DNA of 64,000 bases from Roseococcus pinisoli (GTDB lineage Bacteria; Pseudomonadota; Alphaproteobacteria; Acetobacterales; Acetobacteraceae): the NCBI RefSeq assembly GCF_018413645.1, contig NZ_JAHCDA010000001.1:248001-312000 (forward strand), written 5' to 3'. Shown here piece by piece: positions 7,425 through 15,200 of this stretch. The notes under the pieces were generated by a model, which saw nothing but the letters and a program-made list of their open reading frames with translations, was not told where the DNA came from and searched no databases. The translations under genes were made by a program, and so were the position numbers. How positions within the stretch are numbered: the stretch's first letter is position 1; each line of letters opens with the position of its first letter.

Positions 7425-9236
7425 TCAACGCGACGCCGGCTGGACGGCGCCAGCTCCGGGCCGCGGGGTCTCCGGCGCACCGCGGCGGGCGACGTAGGCC
7501 GGGCCGCGATTGGCGTCGTCGATGCGGCGTACGTCGATCTGCTCCAGGGCGGTGAAGGTTCCGGCCACGCGCTGAAGCTGCACGAAGGCCAGCGTATAGG
7601 CCGCCTGGGCGGTAGCGGCGGCTTCCTCGGCCGCGGTCAGGCGATCCTGGGATTGCAGCAGCCGCTCCAGCGCGTCCGCGCCGCCGGCGGGGAAGGTGCC
7701 TTCCTCGAAGCGCGTCCGCTGGACGCGGATATCCGCCTCCGCGGCCTGGACCGCCGCGGCGCGCGCGCCGACCTCACGATAGGCCACGCGGTACTCGTTC
7801 AGCGTGACCTCGGCCTCGGTCACGATGGTGGCCAGCACGGCGCGCGTCTGGCTTTCCGCCTGCCGCGTCTCGAGACGGCGCCGGCTGAGCCGGGCGCGCG
7901 CGTCGTCGCTGCCCAGCGGGACCTCGAACCGGAAGCCGAAGACGCCGCCGGGCGTGTCCGCTTCCCGGCGCGCATCCGTGAAGGCCTCTCCGAAGCGGCG
8001 ATCGCCGGCGCGGCCGCTCATATTGCCCTCGACGATGATGTCGAGGCGGGGCAGCGCCTCGATCTGCGCCTGGCCCTCACGCAGGACCGACGCGCGATGC
8101 TGCAGGAAGGCCTGCTGCACCTCGGGGCGATAGGCCACCGCGGTCACCATCACGCTCTCCAGGCGCTGCGCCTGGAAGTCGCGCAACGGCCGGTCCGTCG
8201 GCACCAGCTCGCCGAAGCGATCGCGCTCCAGGCGGGGATCGTTGACCAGGCCACGCAGCCGGGCCTCGGCGTTGCGCACGGCGGCGCGGGCGCGCAGCAC
8301 ATCGGCCTCGCGCGTGGTCACCGCGGCGCGGGCGCGGATGGTCTGGTCCAGGCCCGCATCGACGCCGCCACGCCCTTCCAGGCGGGAGACGAGCGACTGC
8401 GTCGCGCCGAGCAGCCTTTGCCGCTGCTGGTACTGCACCCGCGTCAGCCACAGCGTCCAATAGGCGCGCGCCACTTCGCTGAGATGCGATTCCATCTGCC
8501 GCCGGAACTCCGCCACGGCGGAGCGGGAATCGAGACGCGCGACCTCGTGCAGGCTGCGCGTGTAGTTGGTGCCCGATTCACGGAGCAGCGGCTGCACCAC
8601 GGTGATGAAGGTGCGCGAGCTGGCCTGGGCGCGCGGGTTGTAGAAGGTGCTGTTGGTCGAGAAGTTCGAGAAGCGCTGCCCGACCGTCACCTCGCCGCCG
8701 GTCTCCGCCCGCTGGCGCAGGCCGAATTCCACCACGCGCTCACGCTGGATGAGGCGCGCCGCACCGCCCGTCGTCGCCAGGCTCTGCGTCGGCTCGTTGA
8801 TATTGGCGTAGCGGCCTTCCGCGTAGAAACGCGGGATGAAGCGGCCGGCGACCTCGCGCTCAGTGGTCTCGCGGATGGCCGGCAGGTCGCCGAAGCTGCG
8901 CATCTGCTGCGAGTACAGCATGGCGCTGTCGTACATGAAGCCGAGGCCGATCGGCAGCGCGCGCTGGCCTTCTTCCGTGGGCGTGGTGGCGCCGCGCATC
9001 CACCAGGGCGCGAAGCGGACGGCGCGTTCGCGGTCGCGCGCCGAAGGCTCCTCCGTCGTGGACGGGCGATAAAGCCCGCGGATTTCACTGCCGACCTGCT
9101 CGCGAAAGCGAGCGTCGATCGTGTCCACGTTGACGATCGCGTTGTTCGAGCGGTCGGTGAACCAGCCCTGCGCCAGAACCTGTCCGGCGGAAAGCATGAT
9201 GGGAGCGGCCAACAGAGCGGTACGCAGGCAATTCAA
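7425..9236 (-). CDS. TolC-family outer-membrane efflux/secretion protein
   Basis: About 603 aa starting at TTG 9236, which follows a GGGGG stretch and opens a clear Sec signal peptide (CLRTALLAAPIMLSAGQVLAQ). The mature protein has the duplicated outer-membrane-factor pattern: long amphipathic helices rich in Ala, Arg and Glu (ARAAVTTREADVLRARAAVRNAEARLRGLV; TAAEEAAATAQAAYTLAFVQLQRVAGT) alternating with strand segments such as FGFRFEVPLGSDDARAR. The region before the first repeat (about 60-200) is longer than in classical TolC. The gene starts 34 bases after the stop of the giant protein gene and is followed by a lipoprotein and inner-membrane parts. It would supply the outer-membrane channel for this operon. 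TTG as start is inferred from the signal peptide position. Confidence 0.8.
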   Translation of the reverse strand: MNCLRTALLAAPIMLSAGQVLAQGWFTDRSNNAIVNVDTIDARFREQVGSEIRGLYRPSTTEEPSARDRERAVRFAPWWMRGATTPTEEGQRALPIGLGFMYDSAMLYSQQMRSFGDLPAIRETTEREVAGRFIPRFYAEGRYANINEPTQSLATTGGAARLIQRERVVEFGLRQRAETGGEVTVGQRFSNFSTNSTFYNPRAQASSRTFITVVQPLLRESGTNYTRSLHEVARLDSRSAVAEFRRQMESHLSEVARAYWTLWLTRVQYQQRQRLLGATQSLVSRLEGRGGVDAGLDQTIRARAAVTTREADVLRARAAVRNAEARLRGLVNDPRLERDRFGELVPTDRPLRDFQAQRLESVMVTAVAYRPEVQQAFLQHRASVLREGQAQIEALPRLDIIVEGNMSGRAGDRRFGEAFTDARREADTPGGVFGFRFEVPLGSDDARARLSRRRLETRQAESQTRAVLATIVTEAEVTLNEYRVAYREVGARAAAVQAAEADIRVQRTRFEEGTFPAGGADALERLLQSQDRLTAAEEAAATAQAAYTLAFVQLQRVAGTFTALEQIDVRRIDDANRGPAYVARRGAPETPRPGAGAVQPASR

Positions 9237-9270
9237 GGTCGTAACCCCCAGGATCGGATAGCGTTCGGCG

Positions 9271-12200
9271 TCATCGGCTCGTGCTCCCGGCCAAGGGGCC
9301 GCTGGAGAGAAGCTCGCCGGTGAAGCGATTGAAGGCGAAGGAGAACGGATGCGCCGCCGCCGCGGCATGGCCGCGCAGCATCCCGCCCGCCGTCGAGCCG
9401 GCGGCGCCGTCGACAAGCTTGACGAAGGCGCCGGGATTGCTGGTGTCGCCGAAGGCGACGCGGGTGTTGCCGGGCGCATCGCCCAGCGGGCCTGCGCCGT
9501 TTCGGGTGATCGAGACCTGCACGTCGAACGGACGGCCGTCGAGGTCGTCGCGGAGCGGAATCTCCTGCCGATCGCCCGTGGGCACCAGGCGTTGACCGAG
9601 ATCGCGGAACAGCCGCGTCGCCGACAGGTAGTCGTCGGTGTTCGGCAGATCGCCTGGGAAGCCGACGGTGCGCGGGAAGGCCGCGATCCAGTTGCCGCCC
9701 GCATCGGCCATGCGGCTGGTCGAGGCGATGATGCTGCCCTGCCAGTCCCGCAGGCTGATAACCAGCGTGCTGCCCGGATCTGCCGTGCCGCTATAGATCG
9801 GCTCCGACCGGTAGCCCCGGAAGAAGTTCGTCAGGCGGTCGTCCCAGCCGATGATGTCTTGCAGGCCGCCCGCCCGCGCGGCGGGCTGGCCGGCGGCCAC
9901 CAGGATCTCCTTCTGGTCGGCCGCCGCCATTCTGAGCTCGCCGCCCAGATCGCCACCCTGGGGCCTGCCCGGGAAGCTGTCGGCCGTGAAGCTGGCGGCA
10001 TTCGTCGCGCGGCCGTCATTCGGCACATTCGTGACCAGCGCCTTGTAGGTGACGGTCACGACCTGATGGAGCGCGAGCTCCGGCACGATGATGCGGATGC
10101 CGCCGCCGACATACTCCACCACGGCGCCGGAGACGCCTTCCACCACGACGCTGCCGGCGACGATCGACAGGAAGCCCGGCATCGCATCGTCCCGGATCAC
10201 GAGATCGTAGGCGCCGGCGCTGGAGGCATCGGTGTGGCGGATCCGCAGCGTGTAGCCGACCTCCTGTCCGATGATGGCGAAGGGTTTGTCGACGCTCTTG
10301 TCGATCGCGAGCGCGGGCGCCACGACATCGACGGCCGCCGAGACGGGCGGCAGGATCACGCCGGCATCGACCACCTCGAGCTGCGCGGAATTGGCCGGCT
10401 GCGCGCCCGGCGGCAGCGCCCCCGCATCCAGGCGCGCCCGAACCTCGATGACGATCTGATCCGCCGCGCCCTGCGGCGTGTTGTCGGCCCGCGTGACGAG
10501 CGTGCCGAAGCCGAAGACCACGATGCGGCCATTGAGGGTCCCGGCGTCACCGACGGCCAGGTTGCCGCCGCTGACGTTGCCGCCGATCGACACGATGCCG
10601 GAGGAAATATAGGTGAAGCCGGCCGGCAGCAGGTCCCGCAGGATCAGCGTGGTCGAGCCTTCCTGCAGCGTGATGGTCAGGCGCCAGGTCACGGTTTCGC
10701 CGGGCGACACGTCGGCCAGGTTCGGATCGAACTGGCCGTTGGTGGTACCGGGATTGTCCGTGTCGGCGACGACCTTCGTCAGCGTCGGCAGCTTGGTCGA
10801 GATGGAGACTTCGTTGCTGTCTTCCCCGCTGGTCGCGACGTTCGGGTTGGTCCCGCCCGCGCCCGGCCACCCGTCCGGATCGACCGTGGGGGCGCTGCCC
10901 CAGCTGACCGAAGCCTGATTGTCCACCGTCGTGCCGCTGGCCTGCAGCTCCGAGACGACGCCCGTGAAGGAAATGATGGCCACCTGGCCGACATCGAGCT
11001 GCGGGATGATCACGGTCACCGCGGTATCACCCGGGGCGCTGCCGCTGATGATCTGCACGCCCGCAACCGGCACGCCGTTCACCGTGACGACCACATTGCC
11101 GCCGGAGACCAGCTGCAGCAGCGGGTCGGTAACGACGACGTCGAAGGCGACGGCGTTCGAGTTGTTGGTGACGGTGAGCGTGTAGACGATCGCGTCATTG
11201 CCATCGACGGGACCCGTCGTGTCCGCCGCCTTGATGATGGTGAGCGTGGGCGTCACGATGTCGGAGACGACCGTGTCGACCTGGCTTCCCTCCTGGCCCG
11301 CCAGCTCGAAATCCAGGGTCGCCCCCTGGCTCAGCCCGCCCTCGCCGGCCTGCACATCGGCCCGCACGCGGCCGATCACCTCGATGACGATGCGGTCCCC
11401 CGCGCCCGGCAGGGCGTTGTCCTGCAGGCCGGTCACCGTGCCGAAATTGAAGCGCAGCACGCCGCCAACCATCACGCCCGCATCGCCGACGCCCAGGCCG
11501 ACGACGGTGAGATCGCTCCCGATGCTCACGATCCGCGAGGAGATCAGGTCCAGCAGCCCGCCGGCCATGTCGTCGCTGACGACGACGCCGTTCGTCGCGC
11601 CCTGGGGCAGGGTGATGACGATCTGGTAGCGCACCAGCTCACCCGGGCTCAGGTCGCGCAGGTTGGGGTTGTAGGCGATGCTGTCCGTGGGATCTCCGCC
11701 CGAGATCACGGAGCTTTCTTCCAGCGTCTTGTCGAGGCCGGGCACCAGCGGCACCTGCGTGCTGTCCTCGTCCGTGCCGGCCTCGCCGCCCTCGCCGGGA
11801 TTGCTGTCCCAGGAGAGCGTGGCCGTGTTGTGCAGCACAGCGGCGACCGGCGCATCGTCGGCAACCCGGACCTTGAACTTGATGACCACCGTCTCGCCGA
11901 GCTTCAGGCTGTCGAGCGAGATGCCGATCGTATTGTCGCCGGCATTGTTGCCCGCGGTGACGCTGCCCGCGGTGGTGGTCACGCTGCCCGGGATCAGGAT
12001 CAGCCAGGGCGCCGCATCGGCCAGCAGGTCCTGCACGAGGATGTCGTAGGCCGCGGCGGTCGAGGCGGCGGCGTGCGACAAAGTGAGGGTGAACTCGCCC
12101 TCCTGGCCAGGGCGGAGGAAGCCGGCCGGCCCTTCCTTCTGGATCGTCAGGACCGGCGAGACGACGACGATGTCCTGATTGTCGGTCACCGAACGGTCGT

Positions 12201-15200
12201 CATCCCCGTCCGGCGTCAGCACCGCCACATTGGCGAGCGGGTCCGCCGGCGCGTCGTCGCGCAGGCGGGTCACGATCTCGACGATGATCGTGCCGTGATC
12301 GGGATCGCCCGGATTGTGCACATAAGTGCCGAAATTGAAGGTGATCACGCTGCCGGTAATGGTGGGCGTGACGTTCGGACCCTTGACGATCCGGTAGGAA
12401 ACAAAGTCGAAGCCCACGGGGATGCTGTCCGTCAGCACCAGCTCCTGCGTGCCGTTGCCGACCGTCGCGGTAAGGCGATAGGTCACGCTCTCGCCGCGCG
12501 CGACGTCGTTGCCCGCCGTGTCCTCGTTGGAGGTGGCGATGATCTCCTTGGTGAGGGAGTTGACGGTAATGATGTCGACCGTCGCGTCGTCGTCGCCCGT
12601 GTAGTTGTTCCCGTTCGTCGGCGCGGTGTTGTAGTCGATACCCGCGGTGTTCACGACCTGATCGCCGTTCCGCAGCGAGCCCTGCAGGAGGACCTGGTAG
12701 GTCAGGACGATCGGGCCATCGTTCAGGCCGTAGACGCCCGGAAGGGTCAGGACGACCTGGCCGCCCTCCTCGCTCACGCTGCCGCGCGTCGTGGAGGCCG
12801 AGCCCGCTACGAGCACCGCGCCGGTCGGCAGCAGATCCTGCAGGATCGCGCCATAGGCCGCGGAGGTGGAGGTCGTGGCATGGTCGATCGTGACGGTGTA
12901 GGTCACCGTGTCGCCGGGTTTCGCGGTCGTGACGTCCGCGACCTTGTCGATGGTGAGCACGGGCGTCACCAGATCGATGACGGCGGTCGCATTGTCGGTC
13001 TCGAGTCCGGGCTGTCCCTCGCCTGGGCCGAAGGTCTGCACCTCGGCATCGTTGGCGTAGGTCGTGCCGGCGGCGACGTCCTTCGCCGCCGTCAACCGCG
13101 CCGTGATCAGGATGACGATCTCGTCCGACGCGTTGCGCACATTGTCGCCGGCGTTCACCACCGTGCCGAAGTCGAAGGTGATGGTCTGGCCGGAAGCGGA
13201 GCCGCTGGCCCCGATGCCGAGCACGCTGCCCGTGATGCCGCCGAGACTATCCACCGAGGAGGAGAGATAGGTCAGCCCGGGCGCCAGCATGTCGCTCACG
13301 ACCAGCCGCTGCGTGCCCTCGCCGAGGCTGATCACGAGACGGTAGGTGACCGTCTCGCCGGCCGCGACATCGGGGTTCAGCGGGTCGAAGGCGTCGCTGC
13401 CCGTCTCGTCGAGGGAGGTGCTGACAACGGTCTTCGTGATGGTCGGCGTCAGCGCGACGAGATGCGTTTCCGAATCGCTGAGCTGCGGTGCCCCGCGGTC
13501 ATCAGGCCCATCCCCCGCGAGACTGTCGTAGTCGAGGGTGGCCGTATTGGTCAGCGACTGGCCCGGCGTCACGCTGTCGAGAAGGACGGCGCGATAGACG
13601 ATGGTGATGGGCGCATCGCCCAGCAGCAGCTTGGGCAGCGTCAGCGTCACGACGCCGCCCACATGGGAAATCGTGCCGACCGAGGAGGTCAGGCTGCCAT
13701 CCACGAGCTGCATGCCGGCGGGCAGCACGTCGCTCAGGTTGAGGTCGTAGGCTGGGCCGCTATTCGCGTCCGCATGGCTGATCGTGATCGTGTAGGAGAT
13801 GGCCGCGCCGGCATCGAGCGGCTCGCCCTCCGTCACCGAGGAGGTCTTCTCGATCACCAGCCGGGGCTCGACGACCTCGGCGCTCACGCTCGCGCGGTCG
13901 GTCTCGACGCCGTTGACCGATACCGCGCCGGTATTGGTCAGCACCTGGCCGCCGACATTGGCCACATGATCCACCACCCGCGCCTTCAGGCGGATGACGA
14001 TCTGGTCCTCCTGTCCGACGACCTGGTTGTCGGAGGTGTTGCGGACATGGCCGAAGCTGATGAGGACAGAATCGAGATTGCCGTTGCTTCCGGTGTCGGT
14101 GACCGTAACGCCCGGGTTCAGAAGATTTTGCCCGTTCACGCCGATCAGGCTGCCGCCGATGCCCACGCGGATGACCTCGAGCGAGCCGGCCACGTATTCC
14201 AGGCGGCCGCCCTGGCCGGCCAGGTTGGCGTCCGGCAGCAGGTCGAGCAGCGAGAGGTTGAGGCTGTCGCCCTCCGGCAGGGTGATGACGAGCTCGTAGG
14301 TAACCTCCTCGCCGATCGACAGGTCGTCCAGCGTCGGGTCGTAGAGGTCCTTGTCCGTGTCCGGGTTGGAGGTGACGACGATGGTCTTGGAGAGGGTGGG
14401 CGTAAGGACCGTCACCAGGGCGTCGTCATGGCCGCTGTACTGCCGCTCGTCGGGCGAGCTGCCGGGCAGGCTGTTGCCGGTGTAGTTCGCCGTGTTCGGG
14501 ATGGAGGCACCGGCCTCGGCCGTCGCCACCAGCCGTGCCTTGAAGGTGATGGTCAGGGTCTCGCCCACCGCCAGCTGGGCGAGGGTCACCCGGATGCTGG
14601 TGTCGCCGACCGTGTTGCCCGTCACGACGGAGGCCACCGCCCCGGACACCACCACGGAGCCCGCCAGGAAGGTCGCGTTGGGCGGCAGCTGGGCGAGGCT
14701 GTCCAGGACCTCGAGATCGAAGGCCGTGGTGGCGTGGCCTCCGGCGCCGTCGTTCTTCAGCGTGATGGTGTAGGTGAGCTCCTCATTGGCGCCTGCCCGC
14801 TCGGGCGTCACCGTCTTGGTGAGCGTCAGATCCGGCTCGACGATCTCCACGGAAGCGGAATCGGACCAGGTCACCCGCGGGCCGCCATTGGGGTCGTCGA
14901 TGCTGAGCGTGGCGTTGTTGGTCAGCACCTCGCCGCTCTTATTGGCCGCCACATCCAGCACGCGCGCGACGATCTCGATCACCACGCGGTCATTCGCGTT
15001 GACGATATTGTCCCAGGCGTTCGTCACGTCGCCGAAGTCGAAGGTGATCGTGTCCCAGACGCCGTCGCCGTCCCGGTCGGCCAACGTGCCCGTCTGGCCC
15101 ACGGCGAGTCCTGCCCCACCACTGAGGTTGCCGCCGACGCTGATGATCCGCGCCGAGACGTAGCCCAGGAGGCCGTCGCTACCGGCCGGCAGCAGGTCCT

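Noticed and set aside
2287-9236. A classical type I (ABC) or RND efflux system
   Set aside because: No ABC ATPase or RND permease lies in the operon. The membrane subunit has site-2 protease motifs, and the RND pump at 19.5-23.9 kb is a separate, oppositely oriented unit.
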